DNA of 64,000 nucleotides. Source: Oscillospiraceae bacterium (GTDB lineage: Bacteria > Bacillota > Clostridia > Oscillospirales > Ruminococcaceae). The translations under genes were made by a program, and so were the position numbers. The notes under the pieces were generated by a model that saw nothing but the letters and a program-made list of their open reading frames with translations, did no database searches and was not told where the DNA came from. Below, piece by piece: positions 18,302 to 27,282 of the stretch (the first letter of the stretch is position 1; every line of letters begins with the position of its first letter). The stretch is from assembly GCA_017518255.1 (NCBI GenBank), contig JAFWVK010000040.1, positions 124,001-188,000 of the forward strand, written 5' to 3'.

Positions 18302-18333
18302 TGCTGTATATCCGTAAAAACGGATATACAGCA
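18302..18333 (-). terminator. Terminator of the CE2-type esterase gene
   Basis: A perfect 14-bp stem (18302-18315 / 18320-18333) with a 4-nt loop, followed on the minus strand by TTTTTGCG. It lies 13 nt after the stop. Confidence 0.85.
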
Positions 18334-18345
18334 CAATTCCGCAGT

Positions 18346-19548
18346 TCACCAGTTCAGCCACTCCCGGATATAAGCACTGAGCTTATCCGATGCCTTTTCA
18401 TAAGTAGCGGCAGAGGGGTGCCAGTCTACGGCAAGACCGTCTTTATCCGACTGCATATCAAAACGCAGTGCGGCAATATTCCTGTCTCCGGTCTCCTGCT
18501 GATAATTGAGAACCGCAAGGTCAATTGCATCGCAGAGCGTTGTACCCATAATGCCCAGCGAGCAGAGAATCGGCGCATCCGGATTTTTCTCCCGGATCTG
18601 CTTCAGGAAATCAACATATGCAGCAGCAAACTTCTTCATTTTTTCCGTATCCGTTCCGGTATAGGAGGAGTCGTTTGTGCCCAGATTGATGACGATCAGG
18701 TCAGGCAGTCTGGAGAAATCCCATTTGTCGTCCTGAATCTTTCCGCCTTCGGGCAGCGCGGCATACGAATGTCCGCAGAGTTCATAGTAAGGCGGAACAA
18801 GATCTCTGTTATTCAGAGAGCCTCCGGAAGTATAACCGGAGAGAATGCCGTGGCCGCTGTAACAGACAAGACTGTAATCGGTTCCGAGCTTTTCCGCCGT
18901 GCGAACGGCATACGCCTTTGTTGCATCTTCATTTGCCGTCTGGAATCTGTCAACATTGTATTCGCCGTCCACACCGTAACCGCAGGTAATGGAATCGCCG
19001 ATAAATTCAATCAGATGCTCCTTCGGTTCGGCAGGAATCAGGCTTTTATCGCCGTGATCTTTATAAACCTCTTTCGGAACCGTAACCGTCAGATTGCCGA
19101 TGCCGAGCGCAGACTGTGCAGATTCAGACAACTTGACAATCCGGACAGAACAGGCATCCGCAGCCGCTCCGGGATTTGAAATTTTCAGTGTACGCTCCGC
19201 TTCCGTCAGCTGATCCGTTTCAGTGCGGCTGCCGTTCACATAAACCGCATAACGTGCTGCCGTATCGGCACCGCCTGAATAGGAAGAATCCGCTTTCAGC
19301 TCTGCCGCGCACTCCGTACCGTAAAAGAGAAAATCAATTCCGCTGCCCGAAAGGGAGCACCAGAGCGTATTGCTTTCGGAATGATATGCCGTTCTGCCGA
19401 CAGGCAGTCCCGACTGCGGCGAATAAACCTGTATGCGGTTTCCGGCGGCATCGGTGCTGACATCCTTTTTCCTGCCGCACGCCGTGAATACAATAGAAGC
19501 AGCTGCCAGCAAGGCAATCGTTCCGCAGATGAGAAAGCGTTTTTTCAT
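18346..19548 (-). CDS. Lipoprotein SGNH carbohydrate esterase, CE2-like (400 aa)
   Basis: The start at 19548 follows GGAGG by about 9 nt. A lipoprotein signal (1-24) ends in FTAC, with Cys24 the likely lipidated residue. An N-terminal jelly-roll-like region (about 40-160) precedes an SGNH domain with FIGDSITCGYG (nucleophile Ser186), NLGTNDSS and VDWHPS (His377). This two-domain order is that of CE2 acetyl-xylan or acetyl-glucomannan esterases. It would remove acetyl groups from hemicellulose at the cell surface. It lies just downstream of tRNA-Pro; no separate promoter is evident in the short gap, so read-through is possible. Confidence 0.85.
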   Translation of the reverse strand: MKKRFLICGTIALLAAASIVFTACGRKKDVSTDAAGNRIQVYSPQSGLPVGRTAYHSESNTLWCSLSGSGIDFLFYGTECAAELKADSSYSGGADTAARYAVYVNGSRTETDQLTEAERTLKISNPGAAADACSVRIVKLSESAQSALGIGNLTVTVPKEVYKDHGDKSLIPAEPKEHLIEFIGDSITCGYGVDGEYNVDRFQTANEDATKAYAVRTAEKLGTDYSLVCYSGHGILSGYTSGGSLNNRDLVPPYYELCGHSYAALPEGGKIQDDKWDFSRLPDLIVINLGTNDSSYTGTDTEKMKKFAAAYVDFLKQIREKNPDAPILCSLGIMGTTLCDAIDLAVLNYQQETGDRNIAALRFDMQSDKDGLAVDWHPSAATYEKASDKLSAYIREWLNW

Positions 19549-19600
19549 CGGATAATTCCTCCATGCATTCCGTAATTTTACTTCCGGACATCTTAATAAA

Positions 19601-19638
19601 AAGCACCGCAATACGAATGTATCGTAAACACGGTGCTT
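19601..19638 (-). terminator. Terminator-like hairpin after tRNA-Pro
   Basis: Stem AAGCACCG/CGGTGCTT (19601-19608 / 19631-19638) with an inner TACGA/TCGTA stem, followed on the minus strand by TTTTTATT. Confidence 0.75.
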
Positions 19639-19646
19639 CTCTGAAA

Positions 19647-19719
19647 TCGGAGTGACAGGATTTGAACCTGCGGCATCCTGCTCCCAAAGCAGGCGCGCTA
19701 CCAACTGCGCTACACCCCG
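19647..19719 (-). tRNA. tRNA-Pro (anticodon TGG)
   Basis: Reading the minus strand, the acceptor CGGGGTG pairs with CACTCCG. The anticodon stem CCTGC/GCAGG closes the loop TTTGGGA with TGG. The T loop is GGTTCAAATCC. No CCA is encoded, unlike the tRNA-Val at 4.9 kb. Confidence 0.95.
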
Positions 19720-19729
19720 ATGTGAACCT

Positions 19730-19758
19730 ATTCTATCACGTTTTACCGTCTTTGTCAA
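19730..19758 (-). promoter_or_regulatory. tRNA-Pro promoter
   Basis: Minus-strand TTGACA (19753-19758), 17 nt, TAGAAT (19730-19735). Confidence 0.8.
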
Positions 19759-19853
19759 GTACGGAAACAGTACACTGCAAATAATACTGATAGTTAAACT
19801 CTCGATAAATGCAACAGAGCGTACATCATGCACAGAAAAATTCATGTTAACCA

Positions 19854-19882
19854 TTGACATTTATAGTGAAATATGCTATAAT
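19854..19882 (+). promoter_or_regulatory. Promoter of hpt and probably the ABC transporter genes
   Basis: TTGACA (19854-19859), 17 nt, TATAAT (19877-19882), about 57 nt before the hpt start. Confidence 0.8.
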
Positions 19883-19939
19883 AATTTTGTCTGGGGCAAC
19901 AGCATTCCGATTGCCGAAAATGACGAAAGGATATGTGAA

Positions 19940-20512
19940 ATGCAAATGAATGAGCAGTTTACGATTCTGAAATCCGGTGCAGAAGTCCGCAGCCGCATCC
20001 GGGAGCTTGCAGCAGAAATTTCCGCCGATTATGCCGGCATTACAGCTGAAAGCCCGCTGCTTTTGCTCTGTACGCTCTCCGGTGCCGTTTTCTTTTCAGC
20101 GGATCTTGTCCGCGAACTGACTGTCCCGTGTGAAATCAATTTTCTGAAGGTGCATTCCTATCAGGGAATCCGCCCTGCCGGTTCACCGATTTTTGATCTC
20201 GGCGAAAACATTGACGTGCGCGGAAGACATGTCCTGATCGTGGAAGATATTGTGGATACCGGTCAGACGATGCACACTGTCATGCAGAATTTTACCGACA
20301 AGGGTGCCGCAGACATCAGAATCTGCACAATGCTCGATAAACCCTCGCGCAGATATCCTCAGCTGAAAGATCTGGTAATTCCCGACTATACCGGCTTTGA
20401 AATCGAAGATCTGTTTGTCATCGGCTGGGGACTGGACTATAACCAAAAATATCGCCTGCTTCCGGATATCATGGTCTATCACCCGGAGGCGGAAAACGGA
20501 AAGGAACAGTAA
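19940..20512 (+). CDS. hpt: Hypoxanthine phosphoribosyltransferase
   Basis: The ATG at 19940 follows AAAGGA (another ATG lies two codons later). The 190-aa product has the type I PRTase PRPP-binding loop VLIVEDIVDTGQTM, an upstream flexible-loop region and a C-terminal FVIGWGLDYNQKYR, typical of HPRT. It salvages hypoxanthine or guanine to IMP or GMP in the cytoplasm. The next gene begins 3 nt after its stop, so hpt is cotranscribed with an ABC exporter. Confidence 0.95.
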   Translation: MQMNEQFTILKSGAEVRSRIRELAAEISADYAGITAESPLLLLCTLSGAVFFSADLVRELTVPCEINFLKVHSYQGIRPAGSPIFDLGENIDVRGRHVLIVEDIVDTGQTMHTVMQNFTDKGAADIRICTMLDKPSRRYPQLKDLVIPDYTGFEIEDLFVIGWGLDYNQKYRLLPDIMVYHPEAENGKEQ

Positions 20513-20515
20513 AAC

Positions 20516-21217
20516 GTGGCATTCGTAACACTCACAAATGTATGTAAAACTTACAGATCGGATGAAATCTCCGTGTGTGCGGCAGATCATATCAGCTTTG
20601 AAATCGAAAAGGGTGAATTTGTCGTAATCGTCGGACCTTCCGGTGCCGGAAAAACAACCGTACTGAATCTGCTCGGAGGAATGGATCAGTGCGATGCCGG
20701 CGAAATCACGGTTGACGGAAAGCGGATTGACGGCTTTACCGCCCGTGAACTGACACAGTACCGCCGGGAAGATATCGGATTCGTCTTTCAGTTCTACAAT
20801 CTTGTGCAGAATCTGACGGCGCAGGAAAATATTGAACTGGCAGCCGATATCAGCAAAGCGGCGGTTTCTCCCGCAGAAATGCTGAACAAGGTGGGACTGG
20901 ATGACAGAGCTGCACATTTTCCCTCTCAGCTCTCCGGCGGCGAGCAGCAGCGTGTCTCAATTGCGCGCGCACTGGTCAAACAGCCCAAGCTTTTGCTCTG
21001 CGACGAGCCAACGGGTGCTCTGGACTACACAACCGGCAAGACGGTCCTTCAGCTTTTGCAGGACTGCTGCCGGAACGACGGCATGACCGTTGTCGTGATT
21101 ACCCATAACCGCGCTCTGATTCCGGCGGCTGACAGAGTCATTGAACTCCGCGGCGGAAAAGTATCGGATATCATCATGCAGAACGAACCGGTTCCGGTTT
21201 CGGAGATTGAATGGTGA
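20516..21217 (+). CDS. ABC transporter ATP-binding protein (MacB/LolD type)
   Basis: It starts with GTG at 20516, with AAAGGAA upstream inside the end of hpt. Walker A is GPSGAGKTT (40-48), the Q-loop lies in [21 protein letters not shown], the signature is LSGGEQQRV (139-147), Walker B is [12 protein letters not shown] (159-170) and the H-loop is VVITHN. The 233-aa length and the [15 protein letters not shown] region are typical of FtsE/LolD/MacB ATPases. It must work with the FtsX-type permease 28 nt downstream. Confidence 0.94.
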   Translation: MAFVTLTNVCKTYRSDEISVCAADHISFEIEKGEFVVIVGPSGAGKTTVLNLLGGMDQCDAGEITVDGKRIDGFTARELTQYRREDIGFVFQFYNLVQNLTAQENIELAADISKAAVSPAEMLNKVGLDDRAAHFPSQLSGGEQQRVSIARALVKQPKLLLCDEPTGALDYTTGKTVLQLLQDCCRNDGMTVVVITHNRALIPAADRVIELRGGKVSDIIMQNEPVPVSEIEW

Positions 21218-21245
21218 CAGCGGAACGAGAGGAGGCGGTTCACCC

Positions 21246-24200
21246 GTGTCAAAAACAAACCGTACCCTGCTGCGCAATACATTCCGCACGGCATTCCGGT
21301 CAAAAGAGCGGTTTCTTGCCCTGTTCGGCATCATTGCAATCAGTACCGGATTCTTTGCCGGACTGAAAGTCACCAGCGATGATATGAAGGCTTCTGCGGA
21401 ACAGTATTACCGCGAAACCCGTCTCATGGATCTGCATCTCAAATCCAATGTCGGATTCTGTGAAGACGATTTGCACGCCATCGCGGAGCGTCCCGAAATC
21501 GCGCAGCTTTACGGAGGATATTCGGAAATTGACTGCCTGAAAGTCTCAGAGCAGACATCCGATGAAATTGTTCATATTTTCAGCATTCCAGAAAATGCGG
21601 CGAAAGCCGGCAATCAGATCAATCTTCCCGTTGTTACGGAAGGCAGACTGCCCGAAAAGCCGGATGAATGCCTGATTGAAGTCAACACGCCCGATGTGTT
21701 TCATATCGGGGACAAGCTGACAATTAAAACCGTTGATCCCGAAAGCAGCATCCTTTCGGAAACGGAATTCACGGCAGTCGGAAAAGCGGACTGGTCCATG
21801 TTTACCGATTTCCAGCGCGGTACCACAACCGTCGGAAACGGAATCGTAGATTCCTATTTGCTGGTTCCCGCATCCGCTTTTTCTTCGGAAGTCTATACCG
21901 ACGTTTTCCTGACACTGACGAAAACAGCGGAAACCGACAGCTATTCCGGACGCTACCGCAAAATCATTGCGGAAGAAACCGATTCCCTTTTGCAGAGTGT
22001 TCCCGCGCTTTCCGCCGCACGCGCCGAACAGATCCGGCAGGATACCGAGGAAGAGCTCAAAGAATCCCGCTCCGAGCTGGACAGCGGATGGATGAGCTAT
22101 GAGAAAGCCTCCAAGGAGCTTGAACAGAAGCTTTCCGAAGGCAAAAAAACAGCTGCGCAGCTAAAACTGGAACTGGATTCTGCGAAAGCAGAACTGGATA
22201 AGGCAAAAGCTGCGTATGAAGAACATGAAAAGGATTATCTGGAGCAGAAGGAAAGCTTTGACAGACAGGAAAAAACAGTTACCGCAAAGGAGCAGGCGGC
22301 AAACGGCACAATCGACCGCATGAACGAACAGATTGAGCAGATCGACCGGCTGAGCGGAATCCTGAGCGGATACCGGCACAGCAGCATCACCGCTCCTTTT
22401 ACGGACGATATTCAGAGCATGATCGACCAGATGAAGCCGTTCGATTCGGAGGAATTTGATTTAACCGGCTCGCTGACCGAATTCTTTCAGGCACCGGTCC
22501 GATCCGATGAAAAAGAAAACCTTGAGGTCGTAATCAGAAATTATCTGGTTAAATGCAAGTCAGAGCTGCAAACTCAAATCAGAGAAGCAGAGGACAACCT
22601 GAGCAAGGATTCCTACGGCAGAAATGCACTCGAAGCCTTCCGCCACACGATTACGTTCAAAGAAGAAATACTTGCTTCCGAAAAAGAAACACTCGATGCG
22701 CAGGAAGAAGCATATTCGGCTGCGGAAAAAACCTATCAGGATACACAGCAGGAGATTGATACGCTGGACCGCGAAAAACGGGAGTCCCTGCTGCAAACCA
22801 AGCTGATGCTTGAAGAAGGAGAGCTTGCATACACAGCAACCGCCGCACAGCTTGAATCTGTCTCCGACAGCATTAAGTGGTATGTGCTGGACCGCAATGC
22901 CAACCCCGGCTGGAGCAGCTATGAGCAGGATGCGGAACGGGTAGACCGCATCGCACGGATCTTTCCGGCATTCTTCCTGCTGGTTGCAGCACTGGTCTGC
23001 CTGACAACCATGACGAGAATGGTTGAAGAACAGCGGACGGAAATCGGCACATGCAAAGCGCTGGGCTATTCCGTTCCGACCGTTTCCGGACAGTTTCTGC
23101 TCTATGCGGTTCTCACGAGCGTTCTCGGAACCGCAGCAGGTACCGCAGTCGGTTTTCAGGTATTCCCGCGGGTCATCTTCACCTGCTACAAGATTATGTA
23201 TCACTATCCGGAGATTTCCTGCCCGTATCACTGGGGATATGCACTCGGCTGCCTCGCCGCTGCTCTCCTCTGCACCGGCGTCTCCGCGATGCTGGCATGT
23301 TACACCACACTGCACGAATCGCCCGCATCTCTCATGCGGCCAAGACCGCCGAAAAAAGGAAAGCGGATTCTGCTGGAAAGATGGACGGGGCTCTGGTCAA
23401 AATTCAGGTTCCGCGTAAAAATCACACTGCGGAATATCTTCCGCTACCGCAGCAGATTCCTGATGACCGTCATCGGCATCTGCGGTTGCACCGCACTGCT
23501 GCTCACCGGCTTCGGACTGTACCATTCCGTTTCTTTGATTGTCGATTTACAGTACGGAGAGGTTTTTACATACGATGCTTTCGGTCTGTATAATGAAAAT
23601 GCCGAACAGTCCGGCATCCTGAATCAGACGCTTTCGGAAAGCGAATGGGTCACGGAATATCAGTACGGGCTTACCAAAACTGCAACCGCAAAAGTCGGCA
23701 GCAAAAGCTATGAAGTAACCGTCACGGTTCCGGAAAAACCGGAGGATTTCTCAAAGTTCATCAATCTCCGGAACCGGAAAACACACGAAGCCTGTACGCT
23801 GGACGACAACAGCATTATCATAAACGAAAAGCTTGCAGAGCTTCTGGATATCGAGACCGGCGGTTCCCTGGAACTGTCGGACGCTTCGCAGGCTGTCCGC
23901 GTCAAAGCCGTCATGGAAAATTACGCCTTTAACCGCGTTTTCATGACACCAGCTCTCTATGAGAAGCTGTTCGGAGAATACCGCACAAATTGTTTCTATG
24001 CCAATCTGAAGAGCGGCACCGACGAGAATGCTTTTGCAGAAACCGTTTTGCAGGACGATACTGTTCAGCGGCTGGAGTTTACATCAAACAGCGGGAACAG
24101 CTTCCGCAAGCTTGTCCGAGCGCTGGGATATGTCGTCATTCTGGTTATAGTATCCTCCGGTCTGCTGGCATTCGCTGTTCTGTATAACCTCGCAAATATC

Positions 24201-24524
24201 AATATCATCGAACGGAAACGCGAGCTTGCCACAATCAAGGTGCTCGGATACTATGACAGAGAAGTTTATTCTTATATTTTCCGCGAAAACATTGTATCAT
24301 CCGTCTGCGGCATGGTCTGCGGACTGATTGCCGGCATTTTCCTCTGCCGCTATGTTGTCAAAACAGCAGAGGTGGATGTGGTAATGTTTGCACCGGATAT
24401 CCCGTGGTATTGCTTCGCATGTGCCGCAGCCGTTACAATCGGCTTTACCCTCTTAATCAATCTGATCCTGAGACGCAGGCTCAGAAATATTGACATGGCA
24501 GGCTCCCTCAAAGCGGTCGAATAA
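21246..24524 (+). CDS. FtsX-type ABC permease with a large extracytoplasmic coiled coil (1092 aa)
   Basis: I use the GTG at 21246 because GAGGAGG precedes it and the protein then opens SKTNRTLLRNTFRTAFRSKERF, ahead of the first membrane helix. A MacB-like periplasmic domain follows. Residues about 260-570 are highly charged and Glu/Lys/Gln-rich, predicted to form long coiled coils. A first FtsX unit of three helices (about 590-725) is followed by another MacB-like domain and a second FtsX unit (about 960-1090). This double-FtsX form is known in Firmicutes exporters of unknown substrate. The downstream dockerin-CAP gene is a candidate partner. Confidence 0.9.
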   Translation: MSKTNRTLLRNTFRTAFRSKERFLALFGIIAISTGFFAGLKVTSDDMKASAEQYYRETRLMDLHLKSNVGFCEDDLHAIAERPEIAQLYGGYSEIDCLKVSEQTSDEIVHIFSIPENAAKAGNQINLPVVTEGRLPEKPDECLIEVNTPDVFHIGDKLTIKTVDPESSILSETEFTAVGKADWSMFTDFQRGTTTVGNGIVDSYLLVPASAFSSEVYTDVFLTLTKTAETDSYSGRYRKIIAEETDSLLQSVPALSAARAEQIRQDTEEELKESRSELDSGWMSYEKASKELEQKLSEGKKTAAQLKLELDSAKAELDKAKAAYEEHEKDYLEQKESFDRQEKTVTAKEQAANGTIDRMNEQIEQIDRLSGILSGYRHSSITAPFTDDIQSMIDQMKPFDSEEFDLTGSLTEFFQAPVRSDEKENLEVVIRNYLVKCKSELQTQIREAEDNLSKDSYGRNALEAFRHTITFKEEILASEKETLDAQEEAYSAAEKTYQDTQQEIDTLDREKRESLLQTKLMLEEGELAYTATAAQLESVSDSIKWYVLDRNANPGWSSYEQDAERVDRIARIFPAFFLLVAALVCLTTMTRMVEEQRTEIGTCKALGYSVPTVSGQFLLYAVLTSVLGTAAGTAVGFQVFPRVIFTCYKIMYHYPEISCPYHWGYALGCLAAALLCTGVSAMLACYTTLHESPASLMRPRPPKKGKRILLERWTGLWSKFRFRVKITLRNIFRYRSRFLMTVIGICGCTALLLTGFGLYHSVSLIVDLQYGEVFTYDAFGLYNENAEQSGILNQTLSESEWVTEYQYGLTKTATAKVGSKSYEVTVTVPEKPEDFSKFINLRNRKTHEACTLDDNSIIINEKLAELLDIETGGSLELSDASQAVRVKAVMENYAFNRVFMTPALYEKLFGEYRTNCFYANLKSGTDENAFAETVLQDDTVQRLEFTSNSGNSFRKLVRALGYVVILVIVSSGLLAFAVLYNLANINIIERKRELATIKVLGYYDREVYSYIFRENIVSSVCGMVCGLIAGIFLCRYVVKTAEVDVVMFAPDIPWYCFACAAAVTIGFTLLINLILRRRLRNIDMAGSLKAVE

Positions 24525-24561
24525 CCGAATGACAGAAACCGGAACCGAAAGGGGTGTTAGT

Positions 24562-25749
24562 ATGAAACGGAAACGGTTCCAGAAATACGCATTATGTGCT
24601 GCCGCAGTTTTCCTCGGCGGCATGGCAGCCCGGTCTGTCATGACTGCCGCCCAAAAAACCGCCGCGGTCAAAATCTATCCCGGAGATCTCACGCTGGACA
24701 GTGCAGTCGATATCAAGGACGGCGTGATGCTTGCCCGTGTCTGCGCAGAAGATACTTCGCTTGAGATCACTGACAAAAGCAAGCTGAATGCAGACGTTGA
24801 CCGGAACGGAACAGTCTCCTTTCATGACCTGACACATTTGCTCCGTCAGCTTGCAGGCTTTCTGCCGATGCCGCAGCCGATCAAATACCCCGAAGAAACA
24901 ACCGCTGAAACGACCGCAGCAACTACTACACTCACGGAAACAACCGTTACAACAACAGAAACTACGGTAACTGATGAAACTTCCACAACGCCCGGTCAGA
25001 GCGGTTCCTCCGATCTGACCGTGGATTCCAGAGCCTATCCGCTGGATGTTTCGATGTCGGTGCTGACCGGAGCCAAAGAACCGAATGAAATGCTGACCGT
25101 GCAGTATCAGTCCTGCAACATGACATTTGCCGTCTATTCGGACGATCCTGCCAATACGCTGATCGCGATTTCCGCAAATGATCTGCTGATCGGTTATTAC
25201 GCATTCGGCAGCACCTATACCGCGCCGGAAGGCTACCAGATCGTCGAATATATTGACAAGCAAACCGAAGGCGAAGGAACGCTGTACGCGGTTCTGGTCA
25301 TCAAAAACGGCTACTCTATCCGGTTCAATTATGTCGCAGACAAAAACAATTTCAGCGTTCTTTCTAAGCTCAATTATTACGGTGTCAACGGAATCCGCGC
25401 AATCAACGGGCTTCCGCCGTACCAGTGGGATGAGGAACTCGCCAAGGTCGCATTGGCTCACAGCCGGGAAATGGCGGATCACGATTTCTTTGAACATAAC
25501 AGTCTGGACGGCAGCAAATTCTCTGCCCGCCTGACCAATGCAGGAATTGACTGGTCCGGATGCGCTGAGAACATTGACTGCGGCTATACCGATCCGTTCG
25601 CCGCTCTGAACGGCTGGTACAATTCCGAATCCGGTCACAGAAAAAATCTGCTGAATCCCGGATTTGAGTATATCGGCGTCGGGTTCGCTTACAATGCGGA
25701 TTCCCACTACGGATATTACGGTACACAGGATTTCTATAAAGGTTGGTAA
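24562..25749 (+). CDS. Secreted dockerin + CAP/SCP domain protein (395 aa)
   Basis: The ATG at 24562 follows AAAGGGGTG. The signal or anchor segment (1-about 33) is followed by a type I dockerin (about 40-100: GDLTLDSAVDIKDGVMLAR and ADVDRNGTVSFHDLTHLL). A Thr-rich linker covers about 110-145. Next is a beta-rich segment resembling the CAP-associated N-terminal domain (about 160-260). The CAP domain (about 270-395) includes HSREMADHDFFEHNS, CAENIDCGY and GWYNSESGHRKNLL, with two conserved His and Glu in place. CAP proteins act outside the cell; the function in bacteria is uncertain. The dockerin suggests attachment to the cellulosome scaffold. It starts 37 nt after the ABC permease. Confidence 0.9.
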   Translation: MKRKRFQKYALCAAAVFLGGMAARSVMTAAQKTAAVKIYPGDLTLDSAVDIKDGVMLARVCAEDTSLEITDKSKLNADVDRNGTVSFHDLTHLLRQLAGFLPMPQPIKYPEETTAETTAATTTLTETTVTTTETTVTDETSTTPGQSGSSDLTVDSRAYPLDVSMSVLTGAKEPNEMLTVQYQSCNMTFAVYSDDPANTLIAISANDLLIGYYAFGSTYTAPEGYQIVEYIDKQTEGEGTLYAVLVIKNGYSIRFNYVADKNNFSVLSKLNYYGVNGIRAINGLPPYQWDEELAKVALAHSREMADHDFFEHNSLDGSKFSARLTNAGIDWSGCAENIDCGYTDPFAALNGWYNSESGHRKNLLNPGFEYIGVGFAYNADSHYGYYGTQDFYKGW

Positions 25750-25792
25750 TGTATAATATTCGTTTATATAAGCAATTTTGTGTATATTATGC

Positions 25793-25815
25793 ATGAATAT
25801 TTCCGGATTATTCAT
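25793..25815. promoter_or_regulatory. Palindrome upstream of the arg operon promoter
   Basis: ATGAATA (25793-25799) and TATTCAT (25809-25815) flank a 9-nt centre containing TCCGGA. A run of Ts follows. It could be an ArgR-type operator, since half-sites resemble TGAAT/ATTCA, but the spacing differs from the usual 18-bp ARG box. It could also be a weak terminator of the CAP gene. Confidence 0.4.
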
Positions 25816-25832
25816 TTTTCAGGCTTTTTCGC

Positions 25833-25860
25833 TTGACAAATTTTCAAATCGGTGTATAAT
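25833..25860 (+). promoter_or_regulatory. Promoter of the arginine operon
   Basis: TTGACA (25833-25838), 16-nt spacer, TATAAT (25855-25860), about 53 nt before the argG ATG. Confidence 0.8.
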
Positions 25861-25913
25861 GATATCGTATCTTACAGGCTGCAAGCCTGATTCAGAAAGG
25901 AAGAACATTTATC

Positions 25914-27146
25914 ATGGCAGAAACTAAAATTCCGAAGAAAATCGTACTGGCATACTCCGGCGGTCTGGATACCTCTATTATCATCCCGTGGCTGAAGGAA
26001 ACCTATCCGGGCTGTGAAGTCATCGCAGTTTCCGGCGATGTCGGACAGGGAACCGAGCTGGACGGTCTGGAGGAAAAGGCGCTGAAAACCGGTGCTTCCA
26101 AGCTGTATATCGAAGATCTGACGGATGAATTCATTACTGATTATGTCTTTCCGACTGTCAAAGCCGGTGCCGTCTACGAAGGAAAATACCTCCTCGGCAC
26201 ATCCTTTGCAAGACCGATTATCGCAAAGAGAATTGCGGAAATCGCCATGAAAGAGGGCGCAGATGCAATCTGCCACGGCTGCACAGGCAAAGGCAATGAC
26301 CAGGTTCGGTTTGAGCTGACAATCAAAGCTTTCTGCCCGGATATGAAAATTATCGCCCCGTGGCGCATCTGGGATATCAAATCCCGCGATGAGGAAATCG
26401 ACTACGCAGAGGCACACAACATTCCTCTGAAAATTTCCCGCGAAACCAACTATTCCAAGGATAAAAACCTCTGGCACATCTCCCATGAAGGTCTCGATCT
26501 CGAAGATCCGGCAAATGAGCCGCAGTACAATAAGCCCGGCTTCCTGGAGCTCGGTGTCTCTCCGGAGCAGGCTCCCGATCAGCCGACTTATGTGACCATC
26601 GACTTTGAAAAGGGCGTTCCGGTCGCCGTGGACGGCGTAAAAATGAAGGGCAGCGATATTGTACGGAAGCTCAATGAGCTCGGCGGAAAGAACGGCATCG
26701 GCATCACCGATATCGTCGAAAACCGTCTGGTCGGCATGAAGAGCCGCGGCGTCTATGAAACCCCCGGCGGTACCATCCTCTACTATGCACATGCTGCACT
26801 GGAAACCATCACACTTGACAAGCAGACTGCAAGAGTCAAGGAACAGCTCTCTCATCAGTATGCAGACCTTGTATACAACGGTCAGTGGTTCACTCCGCTG
26901 CGTGAAGCACTTGACGCATTCGTTGACAGCACACAGCAGAACGTCAACGGTACCGTCAAGCTGAAGCTCTACAAGGGCAATATCATTACCGCTGGGCTTA
27001 CTTCACCCGACACCCTCTATGATGAGGAGGTCGCTACATTTGATGAGGACGATGTCTACGATCAGAAGGATTCCGCAGGATTCATCAATCTGTACGGTCT
27101 CCCGATCAAGGTCAGAGCGAAACTCAACCAGAAGCGCGGCAAGTAA
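25914..27146 (+). CDS. argG: Argininosuccinate synthase
   Basis: The ATG follows AAAGGAAG. The ATP pyrophosphatase loop is [10 protein letters not shown] (12-21), then [14 protein letters not shown] and [15 protein letters not shown] match ArgG. The length of 410 aa is normal. It joins citrulline and aspartate with ATP. It is the first gene of an operon covering all steps from glutamate to arginine except acetyl-CoA-only ArgA, which the bifunctional ArgJ can replace. A terminator-like hairpin lies between this gene and argH. Confidence 0.98.
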   Translation: MAETKIPKKIVLAYSGGLDTSIIIPWLKETYPGCEVIAVSGDVGQGTELDGLEEKALKTGASKLYIEDLTDEFITDYVFPTVKAGAVYEGKYLLGTSFARPIIAKRIAEIAMKEGADAICHGCTGKGNDQVRFELTIKAFCPDMKIIAPWRIWDIKSRDEEIDYAEAHNIPLKISRETNYSKDKNLWHISHEGLDLEDPANEPQYNKPGFLELGVSPEQAPDQPTYVTIDFEKGVPVAVDGVKMKGSDIVRKLNELGGKNGIGITDIVENRLVGMKSRGVYETPGGTILYYAHAALETITLDKQTARVKEQLSHQYADLVYNGQWFTPLREALDAFVDSTQQNVNGTVKLKLYKGNIITAGLTSPDTLYDEEVATFDEDDVYDQKDSAGFINLYGLPIKVRAKLNQKRGK

Positions 27147-27162
27147 TCCGATCACCAATTCA

Positions 27163-27200
27163 GACAGAACGGGCGGCTTTCGCAGGTCGCCCTCTCTGTT
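27163..27200 (+). terminator. Terminator-like hairpin between argG and argH
   Basis: GACAGA...GGGCG (27163-27175) pairs with CGCCC..TCTGT (27188-27199), followed by TTTTT. It lies 17 nt after the argG stop, so it may partly uncouple argG from argHCJBDF expression. Confidence 0.6.
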
Positions 27201-27282
27201 TTTCACACGCGGCGCATAATGCCGGAGAATAAAAAGGCACTGTGCGGAAAATTGTACGGCAGATAACGAAAGGATACTGATT

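Noticed and set aside
19652-19939. In-frame extension upstream of hpt
   Set aside because: It runs through tRNA-Pro and two promoters; HPRT similarity begins at 19940.
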